Shown piece after piece: positions 11,616 to 22,520 of a stretch of 64,000 nt of DNA (the stretch's first letter is position 1; every line of letters begins with the position of its first letter). The translations under genes were made by a program, and so were the position numbers. Origin of the DNA: Epiperipatus broadwayi (Eukaryota; Onychophora; Udeonychophora; Euonychophora; Peripatidae); contig JAQFVV010000229.1 of assembly GCA_028023455.1 (NCBI GenBank), positions 1,753,817-1,817,816 on the forward strand, in the 5' to 3' direction. The notes under the pieces were generated by a model that searched no databases, was not told where the DNA came from, and saw only the letters and a list, made by a program, of their open reading frames with translations.

Positions 11616-12439
11616 ATATTCTGAAATATTTAGTAGCTGAAAAAATTATATTGGGATCTGGTACAGCTGGTGAAATGGTTATCTTGAAATAAGTCATATG
11701 AGACTTATTTTGTCATAGTTCACAATTCAGAATATTGTTTATATAAAACATCAAATATTAAGCAAATAAAGGGCATTTGAATGTTCTTCATCTTTTTATA
11801 ATAGATACTAGCTGTGGTGGTAGTATCTAGAATATATAAAATTTTGTTTTAACATAAAATTGTATCCAGATGCAAAGACATTACCAGAATATAATCAAAG
11901 AAAAAGAACTGACAGCATTAAAAAATTTGCCAATATGCACGTTTTTATATATGTGGGAAAAATTTTAAACATTTTTCAAAAAAAAAATATATTAACTTAA
12001 TCATTTTTTATCCATTTCTATATTCTTTGATATGTTCCCTTTTAAATTCTTGATGAAATAATTGAAAAACCATATTGTAGGGCGATGTGTAGTTTGTTTT
12101 CTATTACTAATATATGTAGCAGTCCCTACTGTTATTAGGCTAATCATATTAACCAGTTTGTGGTGGATGAAACATGGAATGAATTGTCAATATTATTGTA
12201 ATTAATCTTCATGGGAAATTCTGAAAATTGTATTCTCATTTTATCAATGAAATTTATTTCAATACAGTTAGTAGATATATACAGGTGTTCAACAAAATAG
12301 AATACTTGTCGTATTAGCACTTTGTATTATGAATTAAGTTTGTAAGAAGTGTTGGACTCTTCTGAGTTTTAGAATCAGATTGTTATTCTCAAGGGATAAT
12401 GAATATGTCACTGAAGATAAAAGAATGAAACTTGGGTTT

Positions 12440-12960
12440 TAGTGCTTAATATGAGAAGAGGCCGATGGCATTACAAAGAATTGTAGCCCCAGATCTCAAC
12501 AAAACTACTGCTGAATAAATATTATAAAGGTCAATTCACATGCCAATTCAAAGCTATTGATTTCTGATGTGATAACTATGACATAAAAGCTGTGGCATCA
12601 TTGTTATAATAACTGGATAGTGATAAATAGAAACATGTCACACAGTCAGATAATTAATTTGTTTACATATTTTTAAATCACTGGGCATGTTTGTATTATA
12701 AGATGTTTAATTACCATTTTACCTGTAAAACATATTGTGGAACTATTGCTTCATGGGAAATCGAGTTTATTTATATTTTAAACATTATTTTTAGACAATA
12801 GAGATTTTTTTAATATGACAATGCTCCAAATTTTTCAGCTATTACAGATAAATATTAGATTAAGGAATATGAGATTTAAGGGATCTTAATCCTAATTTAA
12901 ATATTTATATCATACTGTGATGGATTGATATTTTATACTGACTTCTCTCAAATCACTTAG
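12440..12960 (+). pseudogene. Tc1-like transposase remnant
   Basis: At 12814 the + strand reads YDNAPNFSAIT and at 12882 it reads DLNPNLNIYI, matching the paired Tc1 transposase motifs QDNAP.HtA..t and SPDLNPIENLW at roughly the expected spacing. The two catalytic aspartates are present. The final glutamate (IEN) is replaced (NLN), and stops interrupt the interval. Boundaries are approximate and terminal inverted repeats were not found. Confidence 0.6.
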
Positions 12961-13154
12961 GACTTTTTCTACAAGAATCACTCAAATTTTCATTCCGTTT
13001 GACATTATTCATTTATAAATAATTATATTCCTTATAGAATATAAGCACTTTTTGATACAAAGATGGTCTAATCTGTATTAATAAATATAATGTGAATATT
13101 CCCATTATTTTATCCAACTCTTATTTGATAATAAAAGAAAATGTAATAATATAT

Positions 13155-13471
13155 ATATATATAAAATATTTATAATTAAAGTTTTTTAAAAAGCCAGAAA
13201 ATAATTTGTTTTTTACAACCGTAATTAGGTTTTTTACATTTAACTTAATATAGAAACATGAGTGTGTTTGGATGGGGGGGGGGTAGAAATTCATTTCATC
13301 CGTTGTTATAAAAAATAGGGATTGACTTAATTAATTTCTGGATGCCCCCCCCCTCCACCACTTTTATTTCAAGTTAAATATAGAAAAACCCAATTGCGAT
13401 TGAAACAATTATTTTCTGACTTTTTAGTCTACAATAAATAAAAGCATTCATTATAAATATTTTTTATATAT
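13155..13471. mobile_element. foldback (palindromic) element
   Basis: Arms of roughly 100 bp at 13155-13250 and 13370-13471 are inverted copies: TATATAAAATATTTATAAT outermost, then (C/T)CAGAAAATAATTTGTTT, a CAAT(T/C)GCAATTGGGTTTTT-like block and TATTTAACTT. The spacer has a run of about 10 G (13274-13283) opposite a run of 9 C (13345-13353), so the palindrome extends inward with mismatches. No coding capacity and no clear target duplication. Confidence 0.65.
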
Positions 13472-13489
13472 AGTATTTTTAAGTTTTTA

Positions 13490-13960
13490 GCATTCAAATA
13501 TTTTTTGCAATTATTCCAAATGTCAGCTTAATGTTTGAAAGTAAAGTCGTGCATATCAAATACAGATCGTTTACAATATAGTTATGTTTATTTGGAAGAC
13601 ATTTTAAAAAACTGAACTTTTATAATCAAAGATTTGTTTTTATTCCAGTTTTAAATAATCGCTAAAATATTTTTTAATGTAACTCTTTTTAAAATAGTAT
13701 ATATTTTCCTCTTGCTTGCATCACTTAAAATGTAGCATTCTGCTTAATATTTGAAAGTAAAATCACATGGATTAAAGCTTGTTTACAATAAAATTTGTTT
13801 ATTTGAAAAACATTTTTAAAAAATCAACTTTTACATTTAAAAAAAAAAATTTCATAAATTTTTTAAAAAGAAAATTTTTATAACTAAGATTAGTTTTATA
13901 TGAATTTTAAAAGATTATTAAACTATTTTTTAATGTAAACTTTTTAAATATATATATATC
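13490..13960. repeat. diverged tandem duplication, about 230-250-bp unit
   Basis: Two units share, in order, GCTTAATGTTTGAAAGTAAA / GCTTAATATTTGAAAGTAAA, a GTTTACAATA block, TTTATTTGGAAGACATTTT / TTTATTTGAAAAACATTTT, and a final TATTTTTTAATGTAA near 13666 and 13927. It lies immediately downstream of the foldback. No protein coding is apparent. Confidence 0.65.
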
Positions 13961-14408
13961 GCTGTCTCACACATATTACTGAAAACTTATTGGATTGATA
14001 TCAATGAGTTTGAAATTTGATCTGCTAACCCCTCTTAGAGTAAAGAAACTAGAGGATGTACCTAAAATATTTTAGTGTCATATTGCATTGTCAATGATTT
14101 ATAACAAATGGACAAAATTTGAACAAATTCTATTGGATATAAATATTTTAAATCTTGATTTTGAAATTTTATTCAAATAAACAAAGATTCTAATTTAAAT
14201 AAAAGCATTTAAAAACATCATGTTTTGGATCATCTAAATAATAAATTAAATTTTGTTCTAGGAACCTGTAATCAAATCCATCACATGGTAAAATCTAATA
14301 GTTACTTGTCTAAAAATGATTTTTTAGAACAATTGATTATTTCTGATTTTATAATATAAACACATAATTAAAAAAATTTTTTTTTTTGATTTATATATAT
14401 TATTACAG

Positions 14409-14567
14409 CAATATTGGTGGGCAGTAATGCTGATGGGAATTGGTCTTATTATTCTGATGGCATTATTTATCAAGTGCTGTGCTGTTCATACTCCAAGTAG
14501 TAATCCCAAGAAACCTCCTGCCAGGCGGCTAAGTGAAACACTGAGTAGCACTTTAAGACGCAGACCG
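14409..14567 (+). CDS. ADAM10: ADAM10/Kuzbanian exon: transmembrane helix and juxtamembrane tail
   Basis: This 53-codon, phase 0-0 exon anchors the protease in the membrane. It begins [17 protein letters not shown], continues [20 protein letters not shown] and ends [15 protein letters not shown] (hydrophobic helix) followed by [12 protein letters not shown] is a near-invariant ADAM10 block. The basic LRRR continues into the next exon; in vertebrate ADAM10 an arginine cluster here is an ER-retention signal, so a similar role is possible. The donor GTAAGT is a perfect consensus from 14568. Confidence 0.93.
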
Positions 14568-17500
14568 GTAAGTATTTAAATTTTGTGTGTAATTTTATTT
14601 AAGTCTTTATTTTAATTATTTTTCCAAAATTGAAGATATGATTCATAGTCAGTGATATTTCTTAAACCAAGCAATAACTTTATTGTTAAACATCTAAATA
14701 ATCATATTTAAAAAGGAATCCATTTGAATTATTAGATACTAATCACATTAAAAGTTTGAATGTTTATGCATGTTATAGCATATTTATAATTTTTCAAAAT
14801 TTTTTTAGTATTTTGTACATTATGATACAGAAGATGATTATATAATATTAGATATTTTATCCAAACATTTAAGTTTTTTGTCTACGTTTTTGCTAATATG
14901 TGCATAATTTTAAACAATATGAAAGTTTGATTACTACAAAAGTTATTTGTAGTTACTTACAAAATATAGTAACAGGATAAAAAATTGCCCTACAGGTTTG
15001 GACAGCATTTTATAATTGACATAAAAAGATGATGATGAAATAATTTTTATTATCGCCCTTAAATTTAAGAGGCCATTTGTAACAGATAAAAATGAGGGTA
15101 TACTGTTTTTTTAATGCCCCACAGATTTGAGAACCATTTGTAACAGATTAGATATGACAAGACCATGATCCTGTTTAATTATATCCTGCAAATTGTGATG
15201 CCGTTTATAACAAAATATAATGTATACATGCTATTTCTATTATAACTCCACTGATTTAGGCAGCGTTTGTAATAGATTATAAATATGTAATGGGAAATAA
15301 TAACTTTAATATAACCTGAATAATATAGTTCAGTTGTTGGTTAACCTATGTAACAGAATGAAAGTGAATCCTGAAGTTGGACATCATTTGTAACTGAATA
15401 AAGTATAATTAAAGGAAAATAATACTAATTTTATAATGCCCTGTGAATAATAGTATCATTCATAATAGAATCAATATAATAAACTAAGCTAAATTAATAC
15501 CAATCAATAAATAATTATTCAGTATTTAAAATAATCCTTTATTTAATCACATATCCGACTGTTAATTATACCAAAACAAAACAATGATAATCTTTATTAT
15601 AGCATCATAAATTCAAACAGCATTTAGAATAAATGGGAAACAAATCAAATTATCATTTTAAATATCCTAAATATAAATAAACCATACTTAAAATAGATTA
15701 AAATAAAGCAATTAGATCAAATATCATTGTCCCAAAATAATGATATATGCTTAAAAAGATATATTTCACTTACAATTAAATGAAAATAATTATAAATTAT
15801 TCAACAACTAAATTCTAGTATACTTAATGAATGAAATATTGCTTATAATATAAACTTACACTAAAATTTAATAGTATTTATATGTAAATAAAATGATTCT
15901 TGAATGATTGAAATAACAGCTTTAATATATTCTGTAAGTTTGTAATATTCTTAATAGTTAAATAAATATATGATCAATAATTAATTTTAAATCCTAGTTT
16001 AATAAAATGATAAATAACACACTCTGACATGCTATATTTTTATATTGATTTTACTCTTACTAATTAAGCTAGTTATAATAAGATAAAATAGTTAATAATA
16101 ATGTAATATCAATAAACCTATAAAATAATCTTGAATCTATAATATTCAATCATACCAGTATATAAAAGAAACAATAGATTTGTATTGAATATTTATTTAA
16201 GATCAATTAACTAATCATATCAATTTATTTTAAATTTCCTGTAAATAAAGTATTAAAATTATATGTGATAACAATAAAAAAAAACTAAAAAAAAATATTA
16301 ATATTTATTGTAATCAAGTATAAATACTAAAATTTAATACTTAATTGGATTTACGATTAATATCAACTAAATTTAAATATACTTAAAGCAAATAATTCTG
16401 ACTTATAACAGAACAAAATATACTATTTCAGTCTTATAATTGGATAAAATTAAGATCGTATTGACCAACCATGAACTCAGTATTGTACTTAACAAATAAT
16501 AATTTAGATAAAACACAAATATTTGATTATGATTACTATATAAAGTTTATATCTAGTCAGATAATAGCTATTGAATTCAATACAAAAAAAATAGCTATAC
16601 TTACTTACCAATCCTGGGATTTGATTTTTGAATTGTGTGATATAGTTATTTCAAATAAATTTTATAATATAGACAGTTTATCTTGTCTCACTCGAATGTT
16701 ATTAATCAATGAATTCATGTTGCATACTAATAAAAAAAAAAGAATAGATCATAAACAGTTGATATGTACACATACAATCTAATTGAATGTACAATAAATC
16801 ATCAATTGACATTAATTTCATATTTAAATATGTGATTGTCTATTAATCTTCAATTATTTAATACCAAATACAAAACATATATGTCTATGTAACACAAAGT
16901 GTTGCAGATGTTCGTACTTTCCAAGATACAAGAGAGTTTAATATATACATCTTATATACTTTATATAATATATATGTTTAATAAAATATATATATATGCA
17001 AAGCTGAATTTAGTTGTTTGTTAATAATCTTATTTAAGAAAACAAAATAAAGTGAATACTTATTGCAATAAAATCTTTTTTGAACTCCTAATATAAGTTA
17101 TATATTTAAAGTTGATTTATATTCATTAAATAATAAAAAAATTGAATACTTTAAATTAAAATAATAATTACTATATCACAAGATATGTTTTAACTTAGGA
17201 AAACATAACTCTTTTATATTTTGATATGTGAATTGATCACTAATTAACTTAAAACTTTATATTATTTGTCAATAAATAATTTTACATTTTAAATGAAGAT
17301 AAATAAATATATATCAATAATAATGACAAATATAAATAAACAAACTGAATGAATCTTTAAATATTATATTTCCAGGATGGCATCACAGTTCTGATGTCTA
17401 TTTCAAACTACAAGCCAATAGTATGTCTTTGTTCCAGAGAAGATATAATATATTCACAAGAACTTAAATTCAAAGTACATTTTATCAATTCCGACATTTC

Positions 17501-20500
17501 ATGTATATATCCAAATTATTCTTTCAAATAATTATTATTTGGTTTATAAATACTAGTTTATATTCACGATGATATGGAGAGATATTCTTTCACGAATAAA
17601 TATTTCAAAATATTGCGAATGAATAGATGCTAGCTTTATCTAGGACAATATGATGGAAAATTAAACTCATTCATATCTTTAAAAAATTGATCAATCGATC
17701 TAATAAAATTACACATGCAAGTATATACGACTCTTGTACATCTGACATTGTAGTCTATCTTTAAAATATAGGTAACATCCATTTTAAAAGATAAAAATAT
17801 TCTGATGGTTCATGATGTAATGAAGCAATTTTGGTGATTTTTTTCCTTTTATAATAAATTGTTGCTTTATCATAAAATTTTCTCGATAATGCTGCCCGAT
17901 TCATGCGCAGACAATGTTGCTTATTATCTCTCCATTTTGTTCAATTAATTATATACTTTTATGATAAAAAAAAAATCATGTAAATAAATTTATACATGCT
18001 TCTGTTTAAAGCAAAAACAAGAGAGAGTAAAAATTCAAACTATTCAGTCCTATTTATAAGATTTTTTCATTGAAAACAGTGTAACCATAATAAATCTTTA
18101 TATTCACTCATTAAGCAATTTCTGGTAGCATATCTCTAATAAAAATTTGTGTTATTCAACAAATAAAAATAAATATTTTAGAATTATTACGTACAGCAAA
18201 AATTCACGTTTCACAATCAAATCACTGGAAAACATTTTTGCAACTCACAGCTTCACTTTAAATACATAGCTTGAATGATTTTAAATGTTTCAATAACAGT
18301 TTGACCAATCTAAAACAAAATTTAATATTAGCACATTATTTCATTGTGGGTTAAAATATGTATGGAAAACATTGTCATATTTTATGTCATTACTCCTGAT
18401 TCATACATGCTAGGCTTTAAATTTTTTTGTGGTGAATCATTAAATTATGTCATTATGTAACATATGTATTGACTCAGAGATGGTGCTGCAGGTAACTTGG
18501 AAAAAGAAGTCATTACTTTTTCAATGGGATACGTTGTATATATAGTTTTTCTACTATTTTTATATATTATTTATTTTAAAAGTTATTAAACTGCAGTTAA
18601 TGAAATTTATTTAAAAATTAAAATAAGATTAAGAATATTTAGATAAAATGATTGTATCTCACATGATGTAAAGTCGTGCATTCTTTTAATAGATATAGCT
18701 TTAAGTATTAGCTTTTAAAAATTGGAGCAAAAAATACATATAGTTTGATTCTAAAACATACAATACCAGATTAACTCAGAGAGCAAGAACAAAAAGTGAT
18801 AAAAAATATTACTGCTATTGATGCTAAGATGCTAATTTTCATCGATAGTTTTAATGTACATTTCATTGTTTTTGTTTTTATTAATGTTGTTTTATTTTTT
18901 CAGTTAAAATTTGCAAAGATAATTATTCAAAATGAAAGTTTCCATTTTTAAGTGAAAATATTGTAAATTATAAAAAAAGATAAGCTTGTTAAAGTTCTTT
19001 ACTGGTGAGAGATAATTAATCAGCAGGATACTATGATGAGATAATAATACTTAATTATCAGTAATGATTTATCATTGCTTAGCTCTACTTTTTTAATAAA
19101 AAGGGGGTTTTATAAAAAAAAAAAAAGGAAGTGGTTTAATTAATGAAATAATGGAAGTTGGAAATGAATGGGTAAGATAGAATATATATCACTATTTACA
19201 ATTGCTCCTTTAAAATGAGGTAAACAACTGTAAAAAAATAGAAAAATTAGTTTAAATAACAATAATTATATACCTGTGCTTTTTTCACTCTCCATTAGTA
19301 TAGGGTCTGGTTATCATGAGTTTTTTATATCATCATCACCTACACTGATTTATATTTGTTCAATCTTATTTCCATCCTTTAATTACAAAGTCTAACTCCA
19401 ATTTTTATTTCAAAACTTTTTATTTTTTTTTTCCCTTTTTTTTTTTTTTGTTCTTTTGGAGTTTATAAATAGTTGTTAATGATAAAAATATTCTAAAGAT
19501 TTATTTGTGGTTTAATTTTATTGGCTTCATGGTAAATATTAGTATTTTAAATTAGTTCTACATTTTCACATACTCATTGAATGTAATTATAGTGATGTAG
19601 CATCAATGTGGAGAAAAAAAGAATCTTGGCTTGTACTTATTTTTGATTGAATTTTGAAATTTTTACTTTGTGTGCTTTGAGTTGCTTCTTTAGTTTCACA
19701 GAGAGAGTGGGAATCTGACAATGCTATGTCAAGATGATGTGATAGACTGTTTATCAGGTGATAAAATGGATACTGTATTAGTGAGATATTCATAATGAAG
19801 CATTCACAATAATTTTTTATGAAGATTAAAACACATTTTAATTCTGTTTTTTCTTGGGGTTTCATAGTCCTGAATGGAATCTATAAACATGGTTAGACAA
19901 ACATATAAATCTGTTTAGATGATATCATCCATTGGTGATTATAAATGCTAACTGAACTATTGTTTGCAAACCAAATACACAAACTTGACATACATAAATA
20001 ACAAATATCTTTCATATATAAAATTTTCAGAAAGCCATAATAGTATAACAAGATGAGAAAACATATTTCTTTTATTAGTACCAAGTTAATTTCTATTTTT
20101 TTATAACAGCACTTAAACTTTAAAAAAAAAAAAAGTGTCTATCCTTCACTCATTAGAGAACAGGATAAACTTTCTTATCTTATCAATAAAAATTGGGGGG
20201 AAAGGGTTATATTTTTTTATTCATTAATAATGGAATAAATCTAGTTCATTATAAAATTATTAATTTCAAGTCATCAAATTACTTTAAATGTTACAATAAA
20301 TATATTTCCATTAATTTTGCTTTAGATCATCACAACAATAGTTTTGTAAGTTATTTGACTTTTGAAAAAACTTAATTGTGGACAAAGATTACTTATATAT
20401 GTGGATAGGAATTAAATAGAGAACTTATTATATATATGTTGCTTATTTAAATATAGAATGAATGATCTAATCATTATTTTGCAGTAATTTTTGTTTGTTT

Positions 20501-20508
20501 ATTTGTAG
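14568..20508 (+). other. ADAM10 intron, 5.9 kb, AT-rich with degenerate repeat array
   Basis: The intron is phase 0, donor GTAAGT and acceptor TTGTAG (20503-20508). From about 15.0 kb it contains a degenerate repeat array. The rest is extremely AT-rich. A stop-free stretch of 103 codons at 16471 is compositional and not called. No other exon or element was recognised in 17.4-20.5 kb. Confidence 0.7.
15000..15480. repeat. degenerate tandem repeat array, about 65-80-bp unit
   Basis: Successive units carry a T-rich start, a (G/T)CCC(C/T)-(A)-ATTT-AG block and then CCATTTGTAACAGAT..A. Clear units begin near 15040, 15110, 15170 and 15230; TTTGTAACAGATA, TTTGTAACAGATT, TTTATAACAAAAT and TTTGTAATAGATT are the corresponding anchors. 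Units decay towards 15.5 kb and may extend further as unrecognisable AT-rich DNA. A sister array lies at 22.3-22.5 kb. Confidence 0.6.
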
Positions 20509-20772
20509 CGGGGACACCGACCAGTTCAGCAGCAAAGTTCTGGACGACCCGGATCAGCACAACCCATGTATCCCACACAGTCTGCAATCCCTATTATTTC
20601 TTCTCCCCAACCCCCTCCACCCTACTCAGAAACCGATTATTCTCGTCCTGGCAGGGGTGGGCCATCTCATGGCTATGGAGAAGGTAGGGGGCATTATCAA
20701 AGGAATGCTCAAGCAGGACGACAGAAAGGAGGAAGGCATAGTGGGATTGAAATGAGAACACAAAAAGTATAA
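20509..20772 (+). CDS. ADAM10: ADAM10/Kuzbanian terminal coding exon: cytosolic tail
   Basis: This last coding exon is 87 residues plus a TAA stop. It opens RGHRPVQQQ, continuing the basic stretch of the previous exon, then a Ser/Gln/Pro-rich linker, ISSPQPPPPYSETDY, a Gly/Arg-rich segment and the C-terminus GIEMRTQKV. PPPPY contains a PPxY motif, the standard ligand of WW domains such as those in NEDD4-type ubiquitin ligases; proline-rich SH3 ligands are typical of ADAM tails. The acceptor is TTGTAG. The overlapping frame through the same bases also stays open but does not join the upstream exon. An alternative last exon elsewhere cannot be excluded. Confidence 0.88.
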   Translation, partial: RGHRPVQQQSSGRPGSAQPMYPTQSAIPIISSPQPPPPYSETDYSRPGRGGPSHGYGEGRGHYQRNAQAGRQKGGRHSGIEMRTQKV

Positions 20773-21133
20773 AGAAGTGAATATAAAAAATTAATTATAA
20801 AATTTTAGAACAAGAATCCCACAACTTTACACCACACTACCTGCTCATATCGTAGAGTTCTGATCATAAGAATTCTTCCAGTGTTGAGGAAACAAATGCA
20901 GATTCTATGATGTTTTAAAAACAGAAAGTATCTGTCATAATTCGTATATTTGACAAAATATGAATATTCTAATGCATTATTGTTTGAAGGTAGCATTTTT
21001 TTTCTTTACTGAACTGTAAAAGTTTTCCTAATTAACTCATGACAATTTTTGTGACATTCTTTTTATATATATATGTGGAAATTTTTTCATTAAATTCTTT
21101 TTGAGGAAAAAAAAAAAAAGGAAAATAAATAAA
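20773..21133 (+). terminator. candidate ADAM10 3' UTR and polyadenylation signals
   Basis: Downstream of the stop the first AATAAA hexamers are at 21124-21129 and 21128-21133, just after a long A run. They could be the first poly(A) signals. AATAAA is very frequent in DNA this AT-rich, so a longer 3' UTR is equally possible. Confidence 0.35.
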
Positions 21134-22284
21134 AATGTATCTTTATTAAAAAAGTCTTTCAAAGATAAATTGAGATGGCGCCAGTTACCAGATTAATAGT
21201 TTTCAACTTTTTTTTTATTTTATATAAAACATAAAAATCAGAAAACTTCAAAAATATTTTTTTTCATAAAAAATTTCCTATTTCTTTTTGTTTTTGTAAA
21301 TGTACATGTATATAAATCTATATTTTATTATTGTAATTATAATTTTTTGACTCAACCAAAGAAGATTTGTTACATCAACACCATATTTTTTATATAGCAG
21401 GGTCTTCCTACTCACTTTCCTGTAGATAAATGTGGTCATATGACCTTTAGAGTGAACTTACTATTCTGAGTCTTTATGGGGAAAATGAATCATTTATCAT
21501 ATATGAAAGTCAGATTGCTAAACAATTTTTTTGATTTTAAAGTCATCATTTTTGTACTAATTTAATGCATTCAAACATATTGTCATGTTTTCAGAGATGT
21601 GTGAAATATTTGTTGATTTAAAATGTTTTTTTGCAAAATAATGCTGCTAGGGATAAAAAGAAGTAATTTGACTGTATCAATAGTATATTTCTTTTGTCTT
21701 TTATCTAATTCTTTTTTTTTTTCATTTTATTCTGAAAACTCATGTTTGAAACTTTAAAATTAAACTAATCATCAATCATTGTTAATAACAATTCAGTAAA
21801 TGTGATTGGTTTTAGAGTATTAATACACTCAAATTACTGATTAAATTTTTAATCTTACAGAAGAGTGTTAGAGTATTAAATTAATAAAAAAAAATTGTAT
21901 TTTTTAAACAATTATATATGTGTGTGTGGTTAATATGTGACCAACTCAGATTAACCTGGTATCTGTTCAGAATACCCAAGATCCAATTACCAGCCAATAA
22001 AAAAATGTTTAACTGGATTCACTATGGGATGATTATATTTGAAAAGAAAAGGCTAATTATGTTTGGAAATCTTCAACTGCCTATAAAGGCACCTGGATTT
22101 GAATTAGATTGTGATCATAGTAGATGGATACATAACCCTACGGGAATTTTATCATGTGCTAGTCAAAAGATAATTATTATATATAAAAGTAAAATGTTAG
22201 TTTACCGTGCACTTATAATTAATTATCCAATCACATATGGGAAAATAATATATATTGTAACAGAAGAAAAATTAAAGCAATGAA

Positions 22285-22520
22285 AGACTTTATTACGCCC
22301 CACGAATTGAGGTATCAAATCTGTTAATGGAAGAAAAATGAACAAGAGAAAAAGAGATTCTATTTATATGCCATAGCTCTGAATGGCAAATCTGAATCAG
22401 TATAAAAATGAGAACATGAGAATTCCTCTTGTTAATACCCCAAGTCTTTGAACAAGCTAAATCTATAACAGTATAAAATGAGGAAAGATTTTATTAATCT
22501 TTTTATTACAATAAAAATAT
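22285..22520. repeat. second array of the degenerate 65-80-bp repeat
   Basis: Units begin TTTATTACGCCCCACGAATT (22290), TTTATATGCCATAGCTCTGA (about 22363) and TTAATACCCCAAGTCTTTGA (about 22432), each followed by an AATCTG or ATAACAG block, then AAAATGA(G/A) and a purine-rich end. The order GCCC / ATTTGAG / AACAGT / AAAATGAGG matches the array at 15.0 kb. Decay continues beyond 22.5 kb. Confidence 0.55.

Larger units (their letters stand above)
9429..14408 (+). other. ADAM10 intron, 5.0 kb, with palindromic elements and Tc1 remnant
   Basis: This is a phase 0 intron, donor GTAATT and acceptor TTACAG (14403-14408). It holds a diverged duplicated block (9556-9890), a palindromic insertion with a 15-bp direct repeat (10275-10490), a 20-base A run at about 10859-10878, a hammerhead-like PLE terminus (about 11565-11615), a Tc1 remnant (about 12.8-12.9 kb), a foldback (13155-13471) and a diverged tandem duplication (about 13490-13960). 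No further coding exon is seen. Confidence 0.7.

Noticed and set aside
16471-16782. 103-codon open stretch in the third ADAM10 intron
   Set aside because: Composition is Asn/Ile/Lys/Tyr-rich as expected from AT-rich noncoding DNA, with no family motif and no splice partners in phase.
21918-22283. 121-codon open stretch downstream of ADAM10
   Set aside because: The start is not ATG-anchored to a promoter, no domain is recognisable, and its end abuts the degenerate repeat array. No independent support.
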